Origin: Muribaculum gordoncarteri
Lineage (GTDB): Bacteria; Bacteroidota; Bacteroidia; Bacteroidales; Muribaculaceae
DNA: 64,000 nucleotides
Assembly: GCF_004803695.1 (NCBI RefSeq)
Contig: NZ_CP039393.1
Coordinates: forward strand, 2,046,001 to 2,110,000
Direction: 5' to 3'
Position 1 is the stretch's first letter, and the number at the start of each line of letters is the position of its first letter. The notes under the pieces are model-generated. The model was not told the DNA's origin. It worked only from the letters and a program-made list of their open reading frames with translations, and did not search any database. The translations under genes were made by a program, and so were the position numbers. Positions 35,682 through 43,794 of the stretch are shown one piece after another.

Positions 35682-36149
35682 TCAGAGCTTGCGCCACTGC
35701 TCGATGTCGTTCCGATAGGTGTCGAGGTGCAGGCGGACGAGGTTTTCAATCAGCCCCGATGCGCTCATGCCCTTTCCTCCGAGGAAGCGGACAACCCTGT
35801 CGAGTTCGTCACGCACCGTCTCGCTGACGAACACGGGCTTGCGGTTGACAAGTTTCGGGACTTTCAGGTAGGTGGCGCGGTACTCCTCCAACGACAACCT
35901 GCGCTGCTTGCTGCTGACACGCTTCTGCAGCATTGCCGTTTTCTCGACCGCCTCACTTGACGGTTCATCCGCCATAGCGGTCTCCGTTTCCTCCGTAACG
36001 GTATTGCCGGGCAGTTCCAGCTCATCCGGCTCCAGACCGATACGTCTGTAGATGTCATTCATCGACTTGGGAGTGTAGGATTCCCTGCGTCCCATCTTTT
36101 CCACGATTTCACGAGCCTGCTGCTCTGTAATGTTTGGTTCTCTCTTCAT
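35682..36149 (-). CDS. DUF3408 conjugative-transposon protein
   Basis: The product is 155 aa from the ATG at 36149 (MKREPNITEQQAREIVEKMG). A charged linker leads to the DUF3408 C-terminal domain (YRATYLKVPKLVNRKPVFVS; ENLVRLHLDTYRNDIEQWRKL), a ribbon-helix-helix-like fold. These genes sit next to parA and mobA in CTnDOT-type elements. It is homologous to the protein at 46320-46817, which ends in nearly the same DIE.WRKL. Its presence with mobA supports a CTnDOT origin for the element. Confidence 0.88.
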   Translation of the reverse strand: MKREPNITEQQAREIVEKMGRRESYTPKSMNDIYRRIGLEPDELELPGNTVTEETETAMADEPSSEAVEKTAMLQKRVSSKQRRLSLEEYRATYLKVPKLVNRKPVFVSETVRDELDRVVRFLGGKGMSASGLIENLVRLHLDTYRNDIEQWRKL

Positions 36150-36691
36150 TGTAAAAAACAAATTGATTAAGTTATTAACTGTGGTCTTGGTAAACACCTT
36201 GACCGATTATCGGGAGCAAAGTAAGGTGCTTTAATACAGTCAGTCAAGCACTTGGATTCTCTTAGGCAATTTTGTGTGGTTTTGCATTATGGCGGTTGAT
36301 AAAGCGGTGAGGACTTCACCGTTTTGCCGGATGTATATGCCCGAAAGGGCAAAGACTCAATTGTAGGCGAATTTGAATTAAGTCCTTATTTTTCCCCTTG
36401 CCACCTTTCTATTTTTTAGAATTAAGAGGATAACCGCTGCCTCCAGCCAATGCCAACCTCTACCACCCTGTGCCACTTGCTGCCAGACCTGATTGAAACC
36501 ATTGCCGGATGCCGGATTATGTATTTCTTTGCAGGAGAAGGAATGATAGCCGCCAAAGGGAAGTCAGCATCCCGGACAATGACTGCCGTATCAGCGCAAC
36601 ACGCTTCCACTTTCGGGGAACCTATTGTCAGGTAACAGATTATATATTCCTTTGCGGCAAAAGAAACAGTAACAACTAAAAGAAAGACAAT
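36150..36691 (+). promoter_or_regulatory. Intergenic region with a duplicated promoter-like leader
   Basis: Two similar segments, GATTATGTATTTCTTTGCAG (from 36515) and GATTATATATTCCTTTGCGG (from 36639), each contain a CTTTGC -7-like box and lie upstream of the first Xis-like gene. The second is 33 bp before its ATG. A 61-codon frame at 36450-36635 has no family-like features and was not called. Confidence 0.45.
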
Positions 36692-37003
36692 ATGGAAATC
36701 GTATCAATCGAGAGAAAGACCTTCGAGGAACTGGTCGCCAAGTTCGACCGCTTCGTCAGCCGTATGGATGCCATCTGCCATCGTCACGGCGAAAAGAAAA
36801 TGAGCGAGTGGATGGACAATCAGGACGTGTGCCGGATGCTCAACATCAGCCCCCGAACCTTGCAGACGCTTCGGGACAACGGCACGTTGGCTTATTCGCA
36901 GATAAACCACAAGACCTATTACCGTCCCGAAGACGTGCAACGCATCGTTTCCATCGTGGAGGACAGGCGAAAAGAAGCAAAGTTCAAAGGCAGAACAATC
37001 TGA
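36692..37003 (+). CDS. Excisionase-like HTH protein (Xis2c/Xis2d type)
   Basis: The 103-aa protein has an N-terminal coiled segment (ERKTFEELVAKFDRFVSRMD) and a MerR-like HTH (WMDNQDVCRMLNISPRTLQ) with a Tyr-rich wing (HKTYYRPEDVQRIV). It matches in size and layout the small basic excision proteins encoded in the CTnDOT excision operon. It is followed after 46 bp by a homologous gene. The tandem integrases lie nearby. Confidence 0.82.
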   Translation: MEIVSIERKTFEELVAKFDRFVSRMDAICHRHGEKKMSEWMDNQDVCRMLNISPRTLQTLRDNGTLAYSQINHKTYYRPEDVQRIVSIVEDRRKEAKFKGRTI

Positions 37004-37049
37004 TAACCGAATAGAGTAATAACAATAATTCCACTAAATCCAAAGTAAT

Positions 37050-37355
37050 ATGAACGAACTGATTAACAAAGACAACGAGTGGATAATCCACTTCTTGGGC
37101 AGCCTTGACCGTCTGCTGGACAACGTAGAGCATCTGACCGCAAACTACCGCCCGACACTGAACGGGGAGCGTTTCTTCACAGACAAGGAAGTGTCGGCAC
37201 GGTTGAAAGTGAGCCGCCGGACGCTTCAGGACTACCGCAACGAGGGACGTATAGCCTACATTCAGTTGGGCGGCAAAATCCTCTACCGTGAATCCGACAT
37301 CGAAAGGATGCTGGCTGACGGCTACCAATCCGCCTACCGACTGAAGGCAACCTGA
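37050..37355 (+). CDS. Excisionase-like HTH protein, second of pair
   Basis: The 101-aa protein is homologous to the preceding one: an N-terminal helical segment (WIIHFLGSLDRLLDNVEHL), HTH (FFTDKEVSARLKVSRRTLQ) and wing (GGKILYRESDIERML). The two probably act together as directionality factors for the tandem integrases. A 22-bp hairpin 74 bp downstream likely ends the transcript. Confidence 0.82.
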   Translation: MNELINKDNEWIIHFLGSLDRLLDNVEHLTANYRPTLNGERFFTDKEVSARLKVSRRTLQDYRNEGRIAYIQLGGKILYRESDIERMLADGYQSAYRLKAT

Positions 37356-37428
37356 TTTTCTTGAAGGAGCGCAGTTTGCCGTCTGCCCTATGTTTGCGGC
37401 AGCAATGGAACTTCGGCAAAAAGACAAA

Positions 37429-37483
37429 AGGAACGGCTTACAGATGAAGCATCAATGTTTAGCTTCGTCTGTAAGCCGTTCCT
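37429..37483. terminator. 22-bp hairpin downstream of the Xis-like pair
   Basis: The arms at 37429-37450 (AGGAACGGCTTACAGATGAAGC) and 37462-37483 pair along all 22 positions, one as a G-U pair, with an 11-nt loop. A pyrimidine-rich run follows. It is longer than most terminators. The rest of 37356-37702 shows no gene. Confidence 0.75.
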
Positions 37484-37702
37484 CTATTTCTTCTGATTTC
37501 CCGCCAGTCGCTTGTTTCCGTTGCCGGATGCCTTTCAAGCGTGTGGATGGCAGTGGCAAGGTTTTCGGGCGGAATACGCTCAAACCCGTTTGAGGAAGAT
37601 TCTGCCTGAAACGGCTCTGCCGCCTGACCTTGCCAATGCCGTCAAAGCCACACGCTACCTTTGCATCCGAGCATCGGGAACAGGTGGCTGACGGGATGAA
37701 CC

Positions 37703-38077
37703 TCAACTATACCATAGGTTACTGCCCTTACCGCAAGAGAAGAACAATGTTGTCGGACTTCCTTTCTTGGAGGCGCAGATTTCATTTATTACGAACCGTC
37801 TGAACTGAAAACTTTCTTTACTGCATATCCTGAATGCAATGGCTATAATCATTTCAAGGTTATACACATCATAGCTGATGCCGTCAGTTTGCTTGATATA
37901 CTTCATTGTATAAGTTTCACTCAATTCCTTGTTCTTGTAGATTGCCCGTATCGCCTTGCGGATGTCGCACGAGAACACCCCAAACAGGTCGGCTATCTCA
38001 AACTGGGTCATCCACACGGGGGCAGTTGGTACGGTGACCACCCCCGTTTCACTGATTGTTATTATTCCTCTGTTCAT
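37703..38077 (-). CDS. Truncated RhuM-like N-terminal protein
   Basis: The 124-aa product contains the N-terminal DNA-binding-like domain of RhuM proteins (VWMTQFEIADLFGVFSCDIR; YNLEMIIAIAFRICSKES). RhuM proteins are normally ~330-345 aa (compare 57517-58548), so this is a short form or remnant. The tail after FRRFVINEI is Ser/Gly-rich and unlike the family. It is upstream of the tandem integrases on the same strand direction, but downstream in order. Confidence 0.7.
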   Translation of the reverse strand: MNRGIITISETGVVTVPTAPVWMTQFEIADLFGVFSCDIRKAIRAIYKNKELSETYTMKYIKQTDGISYDVYNLEMIIAIAFRICSKESFQFRRFVINEICASKKGSPTTLFFSCGKGSNLWYS

Positions 38078-38098
38078 AATTCATCTATTTTATAATGG

Positions 38099-39319
38099 TT
38101 ATTTACTATTCTCTTTCTTTTCGCCAGCCGATATTTTCTTTCTCCGCTCCATCAGTTTGTCCATATCCTTGGAGATTTTATCGTCTGTTATCCGTGCATA
38201 TCCCTGTGTCGTCCTGATATTGGAGTGTCCCATCATCTTGGCGATGCTCTCAATGGGTATGTCCGCTGAAATCAGGAAAGTGCCGAAGCTGTGCCGACTT
38301 TGATGATAGGTCAAGTTATCCTCTTTTCCTATGGTTATTCCCAACTCGTGAACCTCAAACCATAGGGCATCACGGTTGGGAAGAGGAAACACGGGCTTCT
38401 CATCATCAGTTGTGTTATACAGCGACAATATCTGTTCCGCTATGGGATGTAAGGGTATGAACGCCTCCACTTTTGTCTTCTTGCGGTTGATGCGGATGTA
38501 GCGTCTGCCCTCCGCATTCGTCCCGATATGATGGGGATGCAGCAGTTGTATGTCTGCATACGCCAGTCCAGTCAGGGTCGAGAAGATGAAAGCCCGTCTT
38601 GCCAGTTCCATCCGCTTGTCATACATCGGTGTGGAAAGTATCTTCTTGAACTCATCACGGCTGATGTACCTGTGTCTTGCCTCAGGTTTCGTTTCATATT
38701 CCAAATCCTCGCAGGGGTTCACACGGATAATCTCCTTATCGACTGCAAGGTACAATAATCGGTTCAGCCAACGCAGACAATGGTTTGTTTGGGAAACTCC
38801 GAAGTTCTTGCATTTCTTCAAATGGGCTTTGTAGGACTTGCCGAAATCCTCCGTCACTTCTTCAAGAGGAATGTCCTTTTTCCCGGTTGACGCTATAAAG
38901 TCCGTCAGGTATTTCTGGTAGTACATTGAAGCCCGATAGGAAGAAGTGGAATCAATCTCTTCGGAATGTTTCTTCAACCGCTCACGTTCCCATTCTCCCA
39001 TTTGCAATAAGGTAGTCGGATGAATGTTGTTCAAGGATATGTGGTTTTTCAGCATTTCGGCACTGACCACGCCTTGCGATTTCAGTATCTCGGTGTAGGC
39101 TTCTTCCGTCAGACGCAGATATTCCCGTAAACGGTTGTTCTCCCTGATAATCTTTATCTCATTCTTCCTGCCGTTCCAGTCTTCTGGGCGGCAATAGATA
39201 CCTGTGCTTATGACTGTCTGCTTGCCGTCAATGGTTATACGGCAAAGTACGGCGGTCGTACCGTCAGTCTTGACTTTGCTGCGGTTGATATAGGGCAATA
39301 GTGAAAAAGTGCTTCGCAT
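38099..39319 (-). CDS. Tandem tyrosine recombinase, second of pair
   Basis: The 406-aa protein has an arm-binding domain, a SAM-like domain and a catalytic domain. HQSRHS (HxxR), MMGHSN and Tyr in TTQGYARI are present. The box I Arg is missing: the motif reads TGLAYADI. IntDOT of CTnDOT also lacks this Arg, so the change need not mean loss of activity. It follows its partner by 13 bp, so both are co-expressed. Confidence 0.93.
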   Translation of the reverse strand: MRSTFSLLPYINRSKVKTDGTTAVLCRITIDGKQTVISTGIYCRPEDWNGRKNEIKIIRENNRLREYLRLTEEAYTEILKSQGVVSAEMLKNHISLNNIHPTTLLQMGEWERERLKKHSEEIDSTSSYRASMYYQKYLTDFIASTGKKDIPLEEVTEDFGKSYKAHLKKCKNFGVSQTNHCLRWLNRLLYLAVDKEIIRVNPCEDLEYETKPEARHRYISRDEFKKILSTPMYDKRMELARRAFIFSTLTGLAYADIQLLHPHHIGTNAEGRRYIRINRKKTKVEAFIPLHPIAEQILSLYNTTDDEKPVFPLPNRDALWFEVHELGITIGKEDNLTYHQSRHSFGTFLISADIPIESIAKMMGHSNIRTTQGYARITDDKISKDMDKLMERRKKISAGEKKENSK

Positions 39320-39332
39320 ATTGTTGTTGGGT

Positions 39333-40562
39333 TTATAGGGTGAGTTTGAAATCTTGGGTCGCTTCTATGAACTTGTCCATGTCCTCGAACAGTTTTTTCG
39401 GACTGACACGGGCATATACCTGAGTGGTGGAAATATCGGAGTGTCCCAGCATCCGACTGATGGTCTCGATAGGCACACCCGCTTCGAGCGTGATTAACGA
39501 GGCGAAACTATGCCTTGCCTGATGATAGCACAAATCATCCTTGATACCCGCCAGTGCAGCTAACGCCTTCATGTGCCTTCTGAGATTTGACCAGCGCAGT
39601 AAAGGAAACAGGGTGTCCCTTTCCTCACTGTGATACTTCTCAATCAGAACAATCGCTTCCGGCAACAGTTTTACACTGGCACGAAGTTCGTTTTTCTTTC
39701 TCCGATACTTCAACCACAAAGCCCCGTCCTCATCCGTACATAGGTTCTCACGAGTAATTGAGACAACATCTGCATAACAGACCCCGGTGTAACACCCGAA
39801 GAGAAACATATCCCTTGCCAATATGTGGGATTTACGGTAAGCAGGTATTTCCACATCACGGATTTTTTCAAACGATTCACGGCTCAATGCCCGTGGGGTT
39901 TTATCTGACTGCTTAGGCAGGGTGAAATGCTGGAAGTGGCTCCTGTCTGCATAACCTTCCTTATAAGCCAGACGGCATATCTTCTTCAAGATAGCAAGAT
40001 GATGGCGGACGGTATCTATCGCATATCCCTTGTTTTCCATGGCGAATGTCTGATAGTCGTGGATGAATTGTTCTGTAAGCTGCCCGAATGCCAAATCCTT
40101 GACCTTGTACTGATGCTCGATGAACTCGCCAAGTGTCAGGCGCATATAGTGATAGCCGGGATAAGTCCCTTTCGCACGGTCAATGCCAATACGGGCTTTT
40201 AGGTCGTCACAGACAACGTCCGTCATTCGCATGAGGGTCATTTGTGTTTCCATGCTGCCTTGAAAATGATTCTTCACATCGGTGGCATCGAAATCTACTT
40301 TACGGCTCACAAGATTGTCAAAGGCGTTGTTCACCGCCAACAGCAACTTCTCTATTTTGGCATTGGTTTCCACCGCCTCCCTGCTCTTGCCGTTCAGACG
40401 GCTTTCACGGGGATTCCACAATTCGGGTGTGCAGGACAGCTTGCAACCGAACTGCGCCATCGTGCGATTCACGGTGATACGTCCCATGATGGGAGCCTTG
40501 CCCGACTTGTCCAGTCCGCTCTTTTTGAGGTAGAGCAACACCTTGAATTTCACTACTTTCAT
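39333..40562 (-). CDS. Tandem tyrosine recombinase, first of pair
   Basis: The 409-aa protein has the same three-domain layout. HQARHS, MLGHSD and Tyr in TTQVYARV are intact. Box I reads YTGVCYADV, again without Arg. It lies 285 bp from the right border of the element, where integrase genes normally sit. The paired arrangement suggests the two act together as a heteromer or on different sites. Confidence 0.93.
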   Translation of the reverse strand: MKVVKFKVLLYLKKSGLDKSGKAPIMGRITVNRTMAQFGCKLSCTPELWNPRESRLNGKSREAVETNAKIEKLLLAVNNAFDNLVSRKVDFDATDVKNHFQGSMETQMTLMRMTDVVCDDLKARIGIDRAKGTYPGYHYMRLTLGEFIEHQYKVKDLAFGQLTEQFIHDYQTFAMENKGYAIDTVRHHLAILKKICRLAYKEGYADRSHFQHFTLPKQSDKTPRALSRESFEKIRDVEIPAYRKSHILARDMFLFGCYTGVCYADVVSITRENLCTDEDGALWLKYRRKKNELRASVKLLPEAIVLIEKYHSEERDTLFPLLRWSNLRRHMKALAALAGIKDDLCYHQARHSFASLITLEAGVPIETISRMLGHSDISTTQVYARVSPKKLFEDMDKFIEATQDFKLTL

Positions 40563-40847
40563 ACGCTTATATTTTTAAGTGCAAATTTACTTGCCATATA
40601 AGCGTCCCTTGATATGCAAAACACTGTGTATGAGTGCAAACAAAACGGTGAGGATTTCTTTTTATCGCTTTCCGTTACCTGTTCCCGTTTCGGTAACTGC
40701 CCGGCTAACGGTTTGGTAACTGAACAACCTCAATATTCCGTTGTGGTTTGCATTTTCTCAACTTGGCAGAATACTGAAATGTCGCTTATTTCTAACGGTT
40801 TACGTTTAATTTTTACCTGTTCGCTGTCGCTTGCTTTGCCGTGTATA

Positions 40848-41015
40848 TTCCACACGATGCGCCACAGCTTCGCCACGCTCCTTGCCGCCAACGGCATCGA
40901 CATCCTCACAATAAGCAAGATGCTCACCCATAAGAGCGTCAAAAATACACAGATCTACGCGAAAGTCGTGGATGAACGGGCAAGAGAGGCAGCCAACGTA
41001 ATATCGTTGAAATAA
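40848..41015 (+). pseudogene. Tyrosine integrase of the outer element, 3' part
   Basis: From TTCCA onward the frame reads FHTMRHSFATLLAANGID, then ..SKMLTHKSVKNTQIYAKV and ends in ISLK. This supplies the HxxR, second-His and catalytic-Tyr boxes that are missing from the integrase at 15989-16931. The reading frame upstream of 40848 is not integrase-like. Joining the two parts at TTCCA restores ITFHTMRHSF in frame. Confidence 0.9.
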
Positions 41016-41097
41016 GCGGATTACTACGGAATTATAACTGATATACTGATGAAGTCAATGTTTGTTGGAATAAGAATTATTTCGTAAATTTACCACC

Positions 41098-41901
41098 ATG
41101 AAAAAATACTGTCAATTCTTCGGGCATTATAAATGGGGCGATTTAGGACAAACGTTCCATGATAGAGATTATTATAGATATATCTTTAACATTATTTTTC
41201 ATCAAGCTGAATATCGAGTTAAACGAGATATATCAGATTGCTTTTATGATAAAGTTGATGATTTTGCCTTTTGTGGGTCATATGAAAAGTGGGATAAATC
41301 AGGCGCATTAAGTACGACATATTTATTTGCTATTATAGTAGATAAAAAGGTCGGAGTGATTGATCAGAATATGAATCAATTAATAGCTCCTGAATATGAG
41401 GAATTGATTACACCTATAGAATCTGATGGCATCTTTGTCCTCAAAGATAGTAACAAAAACTGGGGTGCAATTAACGCTATAACAGGACAAATTATTATCG
41501 AATTTGGTAAATACCCTTATATTTGGGGCTTTGACCATAATCATACACTCGTTTGTTATGATTATGAATCAGACAATACTGAAAATACCAAACGATTTAT
41601 AATTGATAATCAAGGCAGAATAATAAAATCATCAACTAAGTATTTCACAATTTTCCCATTTTATAACAATGGCAGCAAATTCATAGTGGTGAAAACTAAA
41701 AAAGATGATTTATCTGGTTGTATGATAATTAATAGAAATATTAATCTGCTCGACAAAGAGAATCCCAATCATTGGTATCATCCGGATTTGGAAACTGTCA
41801 AGCCTCCGCTCAATTATTCACAAAACTACTATGGAGCTGTTCCGTATGATAAAATGGACGCATATGAAGATGACCCTGACGCTCTATGGAATACCGATTA
41901 G
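41098..41901 (+). CDS. WG-repeat-like protein of unknown function
   Basis: The 267-aa AT-rich gene encodes repeated VGVIDQ...IAPEYEEL and NWGAINAITGQIIIEFG units, typical of WG (KWG) beta repeats. No signal peptide or catalytic motif was found. Its promoter is TTTG (41061-41064)-N20-TAAATTTA (41085-41092), leaving almost no leader. Codon use is more AT-rich than in neighbours, suggesting separate acquisition. WG-repeat proteins are often found near toxin or defence genes, but the role here is unknown. Confidence 0.65.
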   Translation: MKKYCQFFGHYKWGDLGQTFHDRDYYRYIFNIIFHQAEYRVKRDISDCFYDKVDDFAFCGSYEKWDKSGALSTTYLFAIIVDKKVGVIDQNMNQLIAPEYEELITPIESDGIFVLKDSNKNWGAINAITGQIIIEFGKYPYIWGFDHNHTLVCYDYESDNTENTKRFIIDNQGRIIKSSTKYFTIFPFYNNGSKFIVVKTKKDDLSGCMIINRNINLLDKENPNHWYHPDLETVKPPLNYSQNYYGAVPYDKMDAYEDDPDALWNTD

Positions 41902-41908
41902 TATTATT

Positions 41909-42088
41909 ATGGAGATCAGCCAGCAGCAATATGGATCAGCCCTTGCCCGTATAGAAGAATTGTTGCCTCTTGTATCTGATGATACTCCGTCAGACAACCC
42001 CGATGTCGTTGAACTAATTAAAGTTTCCGAGATTGTAAGGGAATATGAGCTAAAACATTATCTCATCGGAGGATTCGAGCAAGAATAA
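41909..42088 (+). CDS. HigA-like antitoxin N-terminal fragment
   Basis: The 59-aa frame from the ATG at 41909 reads QYGSALARIEELLPLVSDDT, then VELIKVSEIVREYELKHY. This matches the N-terminal segment of HigA-type antitoxins before the XRE HTH. The HTH domain is absent, so it is a remnant or a stand-alone short form. No HigB toxin is adjacent; the gene directly upstream is the WG-repeat protein. Confidence 0.6.
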   Translation: MEISQQQYGSALARIEELLPLVSDDTPSDNPDVVELIKVSEIVREYELKHYLIGGFEQE

Positions 42089-42214
42089 CCTTCACGAATT
42101 TATTTTGAGTGCCATTCCATTGATTTGGAGTGGCACTTAATTTTTCCGGTGAACATCATTGGGGTTGTGTTCGTTATAAAAACTGATGAAATTTTTACAA
42201 TAATTAAACACTGA

Positions 42215-43294
42215 ATGAAAAACGGACACCTCCCCGACCACTGGCAGATATGGCTCTGGATAGGCATAGCTGCCCTGATTCTCGCCGCAGTTGCCCGCCA
42301 ATATGCAATCGACATCAGAGGAATGAGTGGCTTTAACGCCAATCTTATCTTCCTCGGTGTTTTTGTTGTATTCGCTCTGCTGTATCTCGCTTTCCAAGAG
42401 TTTATTTCCCGTACTCTTGGCACGGCATTAGTAAAATGTTTTGAAAAGCTGTTCAAATGGCTTGGCTTCAAACAACGTGAGCCGGAAAAGATTGAACCTG
42501 TATCCATCCCGGAAGAAATCACTGACGCACCTCCGGCTCCGGTCCCGATTCAACAACCACAATCGCCTATCACACCCGAGACGGCACCACAGAACGGTAT
42601 AGTCAAGATTGAGACTCCGACACCGAAGAAAATCGTCATTGACTACGAGGGTCGGCGTGAGGAAGCAAAGAAACGTCAAGAGGACAGAGCCTATGAAAAA
42701 GAGGCGAATGTAATTCTCTATGTCGGTTATACGATGTCTCCATTCGTTGACAAGGATGTCGTAGAGAAGATTATCAATATCGTGACTGAGTTTATCCATA
42801 CCTCCGGCGTACCTGATTTCTCTGAGGACATGGCAATTCGACTCCCGGCTGAACTTACCACATCCGACATGATGCACTTTGGCTGGAACATAGCCAAACC
42901 TTTCAATAAGTATAATCTGCACACTGCACATTTTCTTAAACAGGCGTTCCCCTATACATTTAAGGATGTCGAAGTATGCACCATCGAGAGAAAACTGACC
43001 TGTAACGGCGCTCAGGGCAGAATAAAAATTGATAAAAATGTTGGCAGCTTCAAAATCCCTGATGAAAAGGCAGAGGTGGAAACGCCCACCGAAGATGTAA
43101 CTGTAAAGACGGTTTCAGAAAAACAGCAATCCAAGCCTAAAAAGACATCCAAATCCACCAAAAAGCCCAAGAAAGCAATGAGCGCGATGAGCGCAATGGA
43201 GGCGGCAATGATGGACATGGGAATTGCACCATACAACCCTGGTGATGAAATAGTTGAAGAGCCTGACAGATATGGCTATGACACCGGGTGGTGA
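42215..43294 (+). CDS. Membrane protein with two N-terminal helices, element-associated
   Basis: The 359-aa protein has two hydrophobic segments (about 10-30 and 42-63), a Pro-rich linker (~95-135), a folded central domain (~165-280) and a Lys/Met-rich tail. I recognise no family. It stands at the head of the HTH-DUF3987-primase-DUF3408 run of the outer element and may couple the mobilisation complex to the membrane (inference). Confidence 0.6.
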   Translation: MKNGHLPDHWQIWLWIGIAALILAAVARQYAIDIRGMSGFNANLIFLGVFVVFALLYLAFQEFISRTLGTALVKCFEKLFKWLGFKQREPEKIEPVSIPEEITDAPPAPVPIQQPQSPITPETAPQNGIVKIETPTPKKIVIDYEGRREEAKKRQEDRAYEKEANVILYVGYTMSPFVDKDVVEKIINIVTEFIHTSGVPDFSEDMAIRLPAELTTSDMMHFGWNIAKPFNKYNLHTAHFLKQAFPYTFKDVEVCTIERKLTCNGAQGRIKIDKNVGSFKIPDEKAEVETPTEDVTVKTVSEKQQSKPKKTSKSTKKPKKAMSAMSAMEAAMMDMGIAPYNPGDEIVEEPDRYGYDTGW

Positions 43295-43404
43295 TATGGT
43301 GGACTGACGGTGGGAATGGTACAGATTCCGGTGCTCAATTCCACCATTTAAACACTTCCGTACTTTACTGGCGAATTCACATTAAAGTGGGTTCGCCAGC
43401 TTAT

Positions 43405-43791
43405 ATGTTGAACAATGTAATCACATTCGATGAACTGCCGGGTGCAGTGTCATCGCTGGTCAGCCTCGTAAGAGAACTGGCCGATGAGGTGAGGGAGCTT
43501 CGCGCTCAACTCGCCTCCGAGAGAAACAACCCTAAGTCAAACGCAAAATTCATAGGCATCGAAAAAGCCTGTGAAATTCTCGGAAAGGCAAAGTCCACAA
43601 TCTATCGCCTCGCCAAAGAAGGAAAACTGCCGGCCTACAAAGTTCCGGGCGAAAAAGAGTGGCGCTTCGTCGAAAGCGAACTCGTGACCCATGTAACGGA
43701 GAACAAGCGTCAGTCATCCGTCCTCTCCTTTGCCGAGATGGAAGCGGAGATCAGCCGTGGCACTCGTGGCAAATCAACTTATCGCCGTTAG
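43405..43791 (+). CDS. Excisionase/MerR-like HTH protein
   Basis: The product is 128 aa from the ATG at 43405. An N-terminal coiled region (VRELADEVRELRAQL) precedes the HTH (IGIEKACEILGKAKSTIYRL) and wing (YKVPGEKEWRFVESEL). It corresponds by position to the DUF3853 protein of the nested element, just before DUF3987 (4-bp gap). Probably a regulator or replication-initiation accessory protein. Confidence 0.8.
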   Translation: MLNNVITFDELPGAVSSLVSLVRELADEVRELRAQLASERNNPKSNAKFIGIEKACEILGKAKSTIYRLAKEGKLPAYKVPGEKEWRFVESELVTHVTENKRQSSVLSFAEMEAEISRGTRGKSTYRR

Positions 43792-43794
43792 CCT

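Larger units (their letters stand above)
16932..40847. mobile_element. CTnDOT-like element remnant inserted in an integrase gene
   Basis: The borders are inferred from the split integrase: TTCCA at 16927-16931 on the left and at 40848-40852 on the right, a likely crossover core. Contents are rteB, rteA, a cargo operon, a mobA-type gene, a nested mobilisable element, a DUF3408 gene, two Xis-like HTH genes and two tandem integrases at the right end. GGTAAC motifs occur near both ends. No mating-pair-formation (tra), TraG or ParA genes are present, so the element cannot be self-transmissible. Confidence 0.8.

Noticed and set aside
36450-36635. 61-codon ORF in the DUF3408-Xis gap
   Set aside because: It spans the first of two repeated promoter-like segments and has no recognisable features.
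37452-37706. Minus-strand ORF of 84 codons
   Set aside because: It overlaps the 22-bp hairpin and has a basic, low-information composition without a family match.
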